From Anthoceros angustus (taxonomy: Eukaryota > Streptophyta > Anthocerotopsida > Anthocerotales > Anthocerotaceae), in the NCBI GenBank assembly GCA_010909165.1, contig VJWM01000338.1, forward strand, positions 1 to 52,761: a DNA stretch of 52,761 nucleotides, given 5' to 3'. The translations under genes and the position numbers were made by a program. Below are positions 11,921 to 21,073 of the stretch, one piece after another (the first letter of the stretch is position 1; the number at the start of each line of letters is the position of its first letter). The notes below the pieces were generated by a model. The model searched no databases. It saw only the letters and a program-made list of their open reading frames with translations, and was not told the origin of the DNA.

Positions 11921-12150
11921 GGCATATAGTATAAACTTAATTCCTTATACACATGAAATATTATGAAAAGAATAGAATAAAATTGTAAGATTCAAACTCG
12001 ATGTGGATCATAAAATGCATATAGTATGAACTCAATTCCCTAGACAAATAAAATGATTGGATTAGAAATATAACACCTATACATCAGCTTTTCTTTTTTC
12101 TTAGAATGGGTACTCCTTTAGCGATATCATCGTTGGCTTTTTCATTTCTT
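11917..12150. repeat. AT-rich direct repeat, copy 1
   Basis: About 230 bp starting AAAGGCATATAGTATAAACT, closely repeated at 12,512-12,745 in the same orientation. Copy 1 abuts the broken edge of the diterpene synthase. The pair could be remnants of LTRs or a local duplication. No TG...CA ends were confirmed. Confidence 0.65.
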
Positions 12151-12511
12151 TTTGGGACGTGGTTGTTGGTCATGTGTGTTTTGATGGGTGCTCTCATGCA
12201 TCCATAAAAGCAAAATAGAATACAAAGTTAGGATTCCCTTAGCATATAGGTAGAATATTACTACTAGGAAAGGAGTGGTATTATCACACTTATATCACGG
12301 TTTATGTAGCCTATTATATACGATCTTGTCACACTTTTGGAATGGTGGAGGTAAGGTAACCGAACCCCTTGGTGGTGTAATGCTTATTACTTCGGCACTA
12401 CGCGAAAGCATATCACCTTGTCCGAGTGTGCATTGGCCCGGGCGACACTAGACTACTGTGATTAACAATGCCTTCCGTTTCTATTTTGGCTTTGGATTTC
12501 TACTGACAATG

Positions 12512-12745
12512 ACTAAAGGCATATAGTATAAACTTAATTCCTTATACCATGAAATTTTATGAAAACAATAGAACAAAATTGTAAGATTCAAACTCACATC
12601 GATCACGAATGCATATAGTATGAACTCAATTCTTTATACAAATAAAATGATTGGATTAGAAATATAACATCTATACATCGCTTTTCTTTTCTTCTTAGAC
12701 CGAGTACTCCTTTAGGGACATCATCGTTGGCTTTGTCATGACTCA
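12512..12745. repeat. AT-rich direct repeat, copy 2
   Basis: Second copy of the repeat at 11,917-12,150. It shares AAAGGCATATAGTATAAACT, AAATTGTAAGATTCAAACTC and ATGATTGGATTAGAAATATA with small indels. It is followed directly by minus-strand Copia pol sequence. Confidence 0.65.
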
Positions 12746-12796
12746 AGAGGTCATTGATTTGCGATGTCGATTAATAATTACGGACACCATGCACCC

Positions 12797-13690
12797 TCAC
12801 ACGGTCGCACACTTGCGGCAGTAAGACAAGCACACACAGTCGAGATTTGTTCCATTCCTTTCCAGTTGTTTTAGGCCATAGAGACCTTTGATTAGCCTAC
12901 ATACCATGCCTTCTTTGCCTTTGACCTCATAACCCGCAGTTGTTTCATGTATATTTCTTCTTGGATGCGTCCATGCAAATAAGGTTTGACATCCATCATA
13001 TGAAGATGTAAACCATGTTGGGTGACAAGGCAATTATCATTCTAAAGGAGGCAAACTTTGCTCGGAGCATAGGTAGCCGGTATGTAGTCTAAACCCGATA
13101 TGGGTAAAACCTCGCTACTAGTCTTGCCTTGTATCTCTCAATGGAACCATCGCTTACGCTTAATTTTGAAGACCCATTTGCTCCCTATTTTTCTCCCTCA
13201 CGGGTGGTTTGACTAATTCCCATGTAGAGTTCTTAACTAGGGAATCATACTCGAGTCCACCGCGCTGCTTTCCATAAATCCTTCTCGAGGAAAAGCTTGT
13301 TTCAAGGTTAGCTCTTCGTGATCAATTGTAGCTTTATAAACAACTTGATGAAAATGGGAGAAAGGTGAGGAGGGATCATCAAAAGTGGTAAGGTATCCTA
13401 AGGGTGGTTCCTTTCATCCCGCAGCCCAGAGCAGTCGGTTCTTAGGTTGTACCTTAGTGCAGTTGTGCATCTTCGTTGATGACTTGTTCTAAAGAGTTTT
13501 CTTCTTCTTCATATGCTTCAGGAGCTGGTTCAACTATAGGGGGAACCGGCTGATCTGCATCCAGATATTCAGGCTCGAAAAAGTCATCATCCGGGATATC
13601 ATGAATATCGTCAAGGTGTTGAGGAATTTCCATGTCTGGATCTGGAGTAGTGGGTCGTCGTGGAGAAGGTGGCTCCTCCTCCTCCTACAA
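12797..13690 (-). mobile_element. Copia retrotransposon pol fragment
   Basis: Minus-strand relic spanning the integrase-RT hinge and the start of RT. From high to low coordinate: an acidic linker (HDIPDDDFFEPEYLDADQP) near 13,560-13,640; GLEYDSLVKNSTWELV.PP near 13,200-13,270 (the copia 'NxTWxLV' segment); YKARLVAR near 13,110-13,140; and an RT block at 12,840-12,990 with RRNIHETTAGYEVKGKEGMV and CRLIKGLYGLKQLER. Stops and frame changes show it is inactive. It lies inside the gap between the two halves of the diterpene cyclase, in the same orientation as the cyclase. Confidence 0.85.
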
Positions 13691-14080
13691 TATAGGTTCA
13701 ACCAAAGGAGAGGAAGGAGAGTAATGTAGGCTAATAATGAAAGATAGTAATTTTATTATATAAGAATTTTTATTTGTATGATATATTTTAATATAATGAT
13801 TTTTTATTTTAACTTTATTCATAATTTCATTAAACCACTCTTGATTGCCTCTTTCTTGTGAAAAGTCTTCAAGCCATGCAAGCGGCCATGAAATTGATGT
13901 AGTGAAAGAGATTGGAGTATATCGCTACGTGTTTAGCCAATGAGTCTTTGTTTTGGTCATTGTCATAGCATGGCATAATAGCATCGGGACAATTTCTTAT
14001 TCTATAGCTACGCATATTATAGTTACTAAATCGCATGTTAGAATCTTGACGGGTTCGACCCCGATTTACCCTAGCTCTAA
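13691..14080. other. AT-rich spacer, no gene recognised
   Basis: 13,720-13,830 is strongly AT-rich. Nothing else is supported. Confidence 0.4.
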
Positions 14081-14084
14081 GCGG

Positions 14085-14440
14085 GCTGCTCAACGTGCTT
14101 GTGGGACGACCACACCAAGGGTGCGAATGTTTTGAATCATGAGCCAGAGCAAGGCTGAACGTGGCCTGAGGCGGAGTGTGAAGATGGCGGCGTGCGACAA
14201 GGAAAATTGGCATTTAGGGCTGGAAATAGCTATTGTTGAAGTCCCACCTTGCAGCGCTGTCCATAGGAGAGAACTCCTAGCCTGCAGGGCAATGGACACC
14301 CGTTGCCTGAAAGAAGCCATCACACAAGAAAAGGGGGAGACCAACCGCATTCCTGCGGCTGTGGTAGGCTTTAGCACAGGCCTTGATGAACCTAGAGAAG
14401 TCCTTGCCCATGGCCCCGTGAGTCTCGATGGCAAGGGGGA
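14085..14440 (-). mobile_element. Non-LTR reverse transcriptase C-terminal fragment
   Basis: The minus strand reads HAFIPLAIETHGAMGKDF followed by a RQRVSIALQ-like segment, in different frames. This resembles the post-RT C-terminal region ('FxPLAxETxG ... LSVALQ') of a non-LTR retroelement ORF. A plus-strand relative (AFIPSA..ETHRSWAKDFG) lies at 51,285-51,420. It is a decayed fragment inside the disrupted cyclase interval. Confidence 0.5.
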
Positions 14441-14904
14441 TGAAGGCGTGGCCCACCTCCCCTTACTTTTCCACTACGTTCTTCCTCAACCACTATAAAC
14501 TAATAGCCGCCTAAAGCCCGATTAACCTTTGGCCCTCTTTAGGAGTCGTCGCTCTCGTGGCAGCGCATTGTACTCACGCATCACGCCCGTCCGACGCCAT
14601 GTTCTCGGCGAGGGGACTAGGTTTCCGATGTGGTCGTGGTGCATTATGACCTTGCGGCGGCGTGCAAGCACGTCATCATCAACCCTCCGGGTTGGGTGGC
14701 GGAGAGATGCGCGACGAGCTCACAAGTACTACGTCGTAGCCCTGACCCTCATGGGTGTGGACCTATAGTCGTGGGGTGTCGTTGTAGTGCAGGCGGTGAT
14801 TGACGGAGCATGGTGAGGCGTGGTTGCTCGTGGAGTGAGTTGAGGTTGCTCGGTGAGGGAGCTTGGGGTGTGAAGAGGTGTGTGGTTTGTGCCTTGGATC
14901 TGGT

Positions 14905-15025
14905 GACCGACAAACAAGAGTCTCATGGGACGAAACCTATTGTACTTAGCGACAGTGGGATAAGTGTGGCCACTAGAGGGTGAATCTCGGAAGCCCCGGG
15001 ATCTGCCTCCCACACTCCTCCTCAT
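14905..15025. repeat. Dispersed repeat related to 545-640
   Basis: Shares TCTCATGGGAC, GGGATAAGTGT and a purine-rich tail ending CTGCCTCCCAC with the left edge of the window. The next 150 bp (15,030-15,185, minus strand) are open (WPPPQQVDLQELT..., RAQSDLLDQAALALTWLSVQG) and may be element coding sequence. I do not recognise it. It abuts the broken end of the cyclase at about 15,210. Confidence 0.5.
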
Positions 15026-15214
15026 CAAATCGGGCCTTTACCTCTTCCTCTCGCCGCCCTTGCACACTGAGCCATGTGAGGGCCAACGCAGCTTGGTCCA
15101 ACAAATCTGACTGGGCCCGGATCATAGATGTGGTTAGTTCCTGCAAATCCACTTGTTGAGGAGGAGGCCAGATGCCATTCCCTCAAGCACCTTCCTTCCC
15201 AATAGGGGTGCGCA

Positions 15215-16586
15215 CTCTAACCAATTATGCCGTCGACCCAGCACGAGAACTGGTCTCCTTGCAGAAAGCCTTGAACACATCTGCATGCACAGTAGACAAG
15301 TATACAGTCACCAAACGTCTAGGATAAGCGCTAGCGCAAGCAGGCGCAAGGATCAAACCTGCAGAAACGGGGTAGCCGTGCTGGCGCAGTAGGCGGAAGC
15401 CCATGCTGGTGTCGTCCAGGTCGGTGACGTTGCAATCGGTGGCCCAGCTCAGTCCCCGTTGTGTCCAGCGCTGGAAGGCGAAGTCCAGGATGTCCTTGAT
15501 CTCGGGCTTGAAGTGGCGCGCGATTCCCAGGCGCTGCAGCCGGTCCACGATCCACAGCCGCTCGAAGATGTCGACAGGCGAGTGGTTGGGGATAACACCC
15601 CGTCGTCTCCACCAGCAGGGTGAGGTACTGCAGCGCCTTGCTGTCGCCGGTGTGCATGTACAAGCAGGCGGTGGAGGCCGGAGAGGTGAGCATGTGGCCG
15701 GCCGGCGACTGCAGCCTCCGGATCTTGTCCCAGTCGATACCCTCAGGGCATCCATCCCTTCCAGTGACGCCAGCAGCGTCGTGGGCTGCGACTGCAGCAA
15801 CTGCACCGGGATCTCCTTCAGCTTGCGCCGCTCCCGCAGAATAGTGATGGTGGCTGGCGCGTCGTACGGCAGGTCCAGGTCCAGCGCCCGCGCCCGCTCC
15901 AGCATGGCCGGGAACACCATCTCGAACCCCACGGTCCTGTGGATCTCGGCCTCGGAATCCACCTGGTGCACGTGCTCCCGGATGAATGCACACCCCCGGC
16001 GACCCGCATCGGGATGCGCGCTCCACGTTCGCAGCGCCAGCACGCACGCTAAAGTCGCCACCAGTCGGTCGTAGACGTTGAACAGGTGCGCGTCGCCCGC
16101 CCAGCATCCGTCGGGAAGCTGGGAGCGCACCACCCACTCCAGCGCTGCAGGAAACTGCGGCCCCGCCGCGCCGCCCACCGCCGGCACCATGGCCACCCAC
16201 GCCGCGTCGTATGGGCTCCCGGAGATGGCCCCGTCCCCGAGCGACCGCAGCATGCTCTGGATGCTCCGGATCGACTCCTGGACCTCCACCACCGCCGGAT
16301 CCGGCACTGGCCGCTCTAGCTTCTGCACCTCCAGGTCGAGCCCAGCTTGTACATCTGCGGCCAGAGCTTGCAGCGGCCCGACTCCGGACGCCTGCCGTGC
16401 TTGTGCCGCCTCATACTTGCCTGGTCCACTACTTCTCTCGATCGAAAGCACGATGCTTCGCGGAAGTTTTCCGGGCCGGCCAATCTGGTAACTACTGCTC
16501 CACTCCGGCAGAGGTACACGGCGTTGCAGAAGAGAACTCGAAGATGCCCCTGCTGCTCTTGGGACACTCGGTGCAGCCATTGCCAT
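15215..16586 (-). pseudogene. Class II diterpene cyclase (CPS-like) N-terminal half
   Basis: Starts at ATG 16,584-16,586 with an Ala/Ser/Arg-rich plastid-type leader. It then shows SPYDAAWVAM (about residues 124-133), QLPDGCW (156-162), YDRLVATLACVLAL, PTTLLASLEGMD (Ala273), PNHSPVD (Asn334), IFERLWIVDRLQRLG (Arg343) and DLDDTSM (389-395), the DXDD acid that protonates geranylgeranyl diphosphate. A 78-bp intron (15,281-15,358, phase 1, GT-AG) joins HGYPVSA to DVFKAF and reads through in frame. About 50 codons (15,600-15,748) are out of frame: the true family sequence (EGIDWDKIRRLQ ... YLTLLVETTG) lies in another frame, so two compensating shifts flank it. After DVFKAFCKE another shift precedes DQFSCWVDG, and similarity ends near 15,215. 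About half the usual 800-880 aa is present. It is divergent to the P450. Confidence 0.88.
15281..15358 (-). other. Intron of the diterpene cyclase
   Basis: On the minus strand the exon ends GTTTCTGCAG, the intron starts GTTTGATCC and ends GTGCATGCAG, and the next exon begins ATGTGTTCAAG. Splicing (phase 1) restores the conserved HGY.VSA-DVFK junction of CPS proteins. The intron length is a multiple of three and has no stop, so it is invisible in a simple frame scan. Confidence 0.8.
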
Positions 16587-16669
16587 GTTCAGAAGATTAT
16601 TGAAATGGGCCTCAGGAGTGAGTGAGGAGATACCGGCTCTGTGCTGAAAGACAGGATTCTAGCACTTGC

Positions 16670-16677
16670 TTATATAG
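16670..16677 (-). promoter_or_regulatory. TATA box of the diterpene cyclase
   Basis: The minus strand reads CTATATAA about 84 bp upstream of the cyclase ATG, the usual distance for a plant TATA element plus a short leader. The 5' end of the gene therefore looks undamaged although the body is broken. Confidence 0.55.
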
Positions 16678-16890
16678 AGCCAGGCCTGCCGGGGGCCTAT
16701 TAGCTACCTCAATCACACAAGGTTCGTGGACGGGGGGAATCCAGAATTCCGAAATCTCATCGACTTCCTCCAAAGTGACCGAATGCCGGTCCTGTCTCGA
16801 ACTTATAACCTGGATTCTGGACTCCAACTTATTACCACCTTGATTCTGTACTCTATGTTGTACTTCATGCGTTTAACCTAGTCTGTGAAC

Positions 16891-17787
16891 GTTTTCAGGC
16901 CCGTCGCCTAAGGCTAACGCAAACTTAATGAGCCCTGCCATTCGTACCGCCCGTGTGGCCACGCACCCCGATGCAGAGCCGAGAGGCATGAGGCCGGCAT
17001 GCGGGCATGCCTCTCTTTCTTTCCGGTGTCTCCCTTACCGGCAACGGGGCGTCCGTCGTCTCTCCTCTCAACGGCTCCCTCCACCCTCCTCTCAACGGCT
17101 CCGTCCGCGCTCCTTTCAACGCCGTCCTTCCGCACCTGCTCACCCGTCTGTGGTCTCAACCTGTTTCCCCATCCCTGTTCTCGTTCCTTATGCGCGCCAA
17201 AACGAACGTTTCAAGTATTTATAACCCAGTTCTAATGCGGCTCAGTTCAGAGGAAGCTTGACGGGTACGATCGAGCAAGCGAGCGGTAGTCTCTCCAAAA
17301 TTGTGATGTCAGCGGAATGGAACATTTGCCTCACACTCAAGTGCAGACACCGGAGCCCGGCATCTTCACCAAGGAGCATTTGTCATAGGCTGTAGGCAAT
17401 CATCGAGGGAAGATGAAAATGCACATGAATGTGAAGCGCGCTTACATTCCTGCTGACCGTGTAGCTGATTTTATTGCAGGTGAGAAAACATAATCTATTA
17501 CAGTATGTTCAAAATGAACAGGACAGTGAGAGTTCGTGATCGAGTGCTTGGTGAACAGATTGAGACCAGAGATGGGTGACCATAAAGAGGAGCGCGGACG
17601 GGGCCGTTGAGAGGAGCGACGACGGACGCCCCGTTGCCGGAAAAGGAGACGGCGGAAAGAAAGACAAGCATGCCCGCATGCCGGCCTCATGCCTCTCGGC
17701 TTTGCATCGGGGTGCGTGACCACACGGGCGGTACGAATGGCAGGGCTCATTAAGTTTGCGTTAGCCTTAGGCGACGGGGTTTTCAGG
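16891..17787. mobile_element. Mutator-like element, non-autonomous, with 9-bp target duplication
   Basis: The element runs 16,900-17,778 (879 bp). It begins CCCGTCGCCTAAGGCTAACG and ends with the exact reverse complement. The terminal inverted repeats extend about 265 bp on the left (to about 17,165) and 224 bp on the right (from about 17,555) and stay highly similar. It is flanked on both sides by GTTTTCAGG (16,891-16,899 and 17,779-17,787), a perfect 9-bp duplication. Long inverted repeats plus a 9-bp duplication are diagnostic of the Mutator superfamily. The roughly 390-bp interior has no transposase. A short open stretch there (about 17,413-17,490, MKMHMNVKRAYIPADRVADF) ends near a GCAG/GTGAG site and could be a captured exon. 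The high TIR identity implies a recent insertion. Confidence 0.9.
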
Positions 17788-17901
17788 GCAAGCAGGAATC
17801 TCCGAATAGAAGAGGACGAAGAACCGTACAGCGTCTCGTACGGCCTCTACTACTGAGTTTTCCAGTTGCCCGTGCAATTCTTAGCCTGCTTGTCGGGATG
17901 G

Positions 17902-18255
17902 CTCATGGAACACCTAAGAGGTGTTTAGTTGCCATGCCAAGGCTTAGCCTCGAGGGAAAGGAAAGCGTCGGTTAAAAGCTGGCTTAGCCTCGAGGGAAAG
18001 GAAAGCGTCGGTTAAAAGCTGGCTTAGCCTCGAGGGAAAGGAAAGCGTCGGTTAAAAGCTGGCTTAGCCTCGAGGGAAAGGAAAGCGTCGGTTAAAAGCT
18101 GGCTTAGCCTCGAGGGAAAGGAAAGCGTCGGTTAAAAGCTGGCTTAGCCTCGAGGGAAAGGAAAGCGTCGGTTAAAAGCTCATGGAACACCCAAGAGGTG
18201 TTTAGTTGCCATGCCAAGGCTTAGCCTCGACGGAAAGGAAAGCGTCGGTTAAAAG
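17902..18255 (+). repeat. 40-bp tandem array within a larger duplication
   Basis: Six perfect 40-bp units (GGCTTAGCCTCGAGGGAAAG + GAAAGCGTCGGTTAAAAGCT) run 17,941-18,180. A seventh, slightly diverged unit is at 18,218-18,255. Each outer end is preceded by the same 39-bp sequence beginning CTCATGGAACACC and ending GCCATGCCAA (17,902-17,940 and 18,179-18,217). So a roughly 75-bp unit was duplicated and its 40-bp half then expanded. The array lies in the shared promoter interval between the cyclase and the P450. Confidence 0.95.
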
Positions 18256-18844
18256 AATGTACGTGCTCGGATACTCCATGCCTCCAGGTCGTGACAGAAC
18301 AATGGGCCTGCGGCCCTGCGCCCGTGTGTGCACCAGGCTAGGAATTCAATGCGCGCGCGCAACTCGATGGAAGCCCGCATCTGCATAGCCAGGTGTGCTC
18401 CGCAAATAGTCGCATCTTCATGACGCTGAGGAAAATCGTTGGGGCCGCGGGCCGCGATCGTCCGCGCCGTGCACCCCGAGGATTCTGGGAAAGGAAGGCG
18501 CGCGATTCCCGATTGCAAGCCTGCGCATGCCACAGTGATACTGTTCCTTGTTTCCTTTCCTAGAAAGAAGCGACGCAACGTTCAATGGGACATCCGCGCG
18601 CGGATCCTCTCTGGATCCCGCATTACAGGAGATGCGCGCTGGTTGGATCTGGAGGCAAGCTTGCAAGCACGAGAAATACCCCGCTAGCTGTAAATGTGCA
18701 CCAATATGGACGATCCGCATGCGTGGGTACATAAGAGCATTGTAACAGGTTGATCTGGGCACTGTCGTTGGCTTTCCTTGCTTGCTCACTGTTGAGGGAA
18801 GATCTGTGTGTGCTGTTGGTGTACGTCGCCGGTATACTAGTGCG
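18256..18844. other. P450 upstream region
   Basis: Non-coding 5' flank of the P450. A TACATAAG motif near 18,728 is the best TATA-like candidate, about 115 bp before the ATG. The 207-aa minus-strand frame running from 19,041 back to 18,418 is antisense to P450 exon 1 and is not supported. Confidence 0.3.
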
Positions 18845-21073
18845 ATGACAGGTGTAGTGGAGCCAGAGATTGCGCCACATGTATTGCAAGATCCTGTGCT
18901 TCTGCTACTCGCCACTGCGCTTGCAGCTGTAGTGGCGCTCGCGTCCCTGCTCTCCATTCTGCGGAACAGGAGGCGGCCCAATCTCCCGCCGAGTCCGCCA
19001 GGGGTGCCGGTGTTCGGGAATTTGGGGGTGTTCGTGAGCACCAGTCTGCCGCATCAGAAGATCACCCAGCTGGCGCACAAGTATGGCCCCATCATGTCTC
19101 TCAAGCTGGGAGCCAAGCTTGCCATCGTCGTCACGTCTCCGGAGATGGCCAAGGAAGTTTTCAAGAACTACGACAAAGAATTTGCTGATCGTCCCCCGTC
19201 GACATTCAAGGAGGCTGCCTGCTACGGCGACCATTGCATGCCATTGCTCGAGTACGGCCCTAACTGGCGGAATCTCAGGTACTCCCATGTGACTCTTTCT
19301 GCAAGCTTTTATCAGTCCACAAGATCTAGCTATATCTCAAGCGCGCGCGCGGCATAGATCGATCCATGTTAGCTAGCCAGATATGACGAATTTACTGATC
19401 ACCCTCAACAAATTCACCGCCGGACTGTTCCGCTATCGCGACCTGCAGGAAAGTTGTGACCTTGGAACTGCTTACTGCCAAGAGGATCCAGCAATTTGAG
19501 GGGGTGCGGAGGGAGGAGGTGTCGGGCATCATTCGTTCCATTCTGGAGGACAACCGAAACGGGGAGCATGTCGACATGGACAAAAAGAGCACCTATGTGA
19601 TCATGAACATTGCCACCCGCATTCTCATGAGCAAGAGATTCTACGCCTACAGCAAAGAGTCCAGAGAACAACAAGCTGCAGGCCGTGAGGTATATAATAA
19701 TACATCAGCTTTCACATATAAACTTGTCATCTCAGGTTCCAACTGTAGACATCCCAGGATACTATTGTCTTGAAAACTTGAGTCGATAGCACCAGCATGG
19801 TTACACACAATTGGTTCTAGATAGATCGCGTTCTAATATCATTGATAGATTATTGATGGGATGTCCAGAAGAATAATCAGACTGAGGACCTGAGCGACGA
19901 GTTTAAGAGGCTTGTGAGCGAAGTGGCCTCATTGGCCAGCATTCCTCTCATCGGGGATGTCATCCCCTACCTGGGTTTTCTGGATCGGGTGCAAAACCGC
20001 AAGGGCAAGATGGTCAAAGTCCACAACAGGTACGACTCGTTTCTGGATGGAATCCTGAAGGAGCATCGAGAGACCCGGGCTGCCCACGTGGGCGAGCCCC
20101 GAGATTTCGTTGATGTTTTGCTCGATCTGCCGCAAGAAGCAGGAGAAAAAGAAGGGGTCCGGGACGATCGCATCAAAGCACTTGTCATGGTAAGAACATG
20201 TACGCCTGTCATCGTGCACCAGTTAAGTCATACAGTCCTGACTAAATGATCTTGATACTTCATGACCGACTGCATACAAGTATATGCATATATTGCTGGC
20301 CTGCAGGACATGATCAACGCAGGAGTGCATTCGACCAGCCTGTGCATGGAGTGGGCCATGGCGGAGCTCATCCGGAATCCTGGCGTCATGAAGAAGCTGC
20401 AGGCTGAAATCGACGGAATTGTGGGCCGCGACAGGCAGGTGATGGAAGCCGACGTTGCTCAGGCCAGCTACCTGCAAGCCTTCTTGAAGGAGGTGTTAAG
20501 ACTCCACCCTCCTGGACCACTGGCCATTCCTCGCCAGTCTAATGAATGGTGCAAGGTGGCCGGCTACGACATCCCCCCCAACACCCAACTCTTCCTCAAC
20601 GTCTGGGGCATCTGCCGGGACCCCACTGTATGGCCAGACCCGCTTCACTTCCAGCCTGAACGATTCCTTACCAGGTAATTAATGTTTCTAGCACTAGAAG
20701 TATGTATGCCTGCATTACCATCTCTCTTCTGTTCAACCACAAATCCCAGACCTCTAAGCTTGTTTAAATGACAAGATTGATATAGAACGTAAACCAAAGA
20801 CACGGTTTGGCCTGCAGTGACATCGACTTCAAGGGCCATCACTACGAGTTTCTCCCCTTTGGAACTGGGAGGAGAGGGTGCCCAGGGATGAACATGGCCT
20901 TGATTCTGCTGAGCTACACTTTGGCCAGGCTTGTGCACAGCTTCGACTGGGCTCTCCCGGATGGGCAAAAGCCCGAAGACTTGGACATGTCCGAGAAGTT
21001 CGAGCTGGCGCTCCCCAGAGCTCAACCTTTGATCGTAGTCCCAACTCCTCGACTAGCAGATCATATGTACTGA
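18845..21073 (+). CDS. Cytochrome P450, CYP71-clan (A-type), complete
   Basis: ER-anchored monooxygenase of 539 aa in five exons: 18845-19278, 19449-19689, 19869-20189, 20307-20674, 20818-21073. All introns are GT-AG and no frame is broken. Start chosen at ATG 18845 because the upstream extension has only a TTG. Features: a membrane anchor at about residues 18-38, a Pro-rich hinge PNLPPSPPGVP, WRNLR in helix C (141-145), helix I AGVHSTS (337-343), EVLR (394-397, ExxR), PERF (449-452), and the haem loop FGTGRRGCPG with Cys476. Helix I is unusual: the normal Asp/Glu-Thr pair is His340-Ser341. It is divergent to the diterpene cyclase across 2.26 kb, which suggests oxidation of a diterpene, but the substrate is inferred only from position. 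The CYP family number cannot be assigned by eye. Confidence 0.95.

Noticed and set aside
15403-16074. 223-codon plus-strand frame across the cyclase
   Set aside because: Antisense shadow of GC-rich class II coding sequence; no domain and the opposite strand carries clear CPS motifs.
17941-18180. CRISPR-like regular 40-bp repeats
   Set aside because: Units are head-to-tail with no spacers and the context is a plant nuclear locus.
18782-18844. N-terminal extension of the P450 from a TTG codon
   Set aside because: ATG 18845 is followed by a typical short luminal segment and membrane anchor; the extension lacks an ATG and family support.
18418-19041. 207-codon minus-strand frame
   Set aside because: Antisense to P450 exon 1 and its 5' flank; no recognisable feature.
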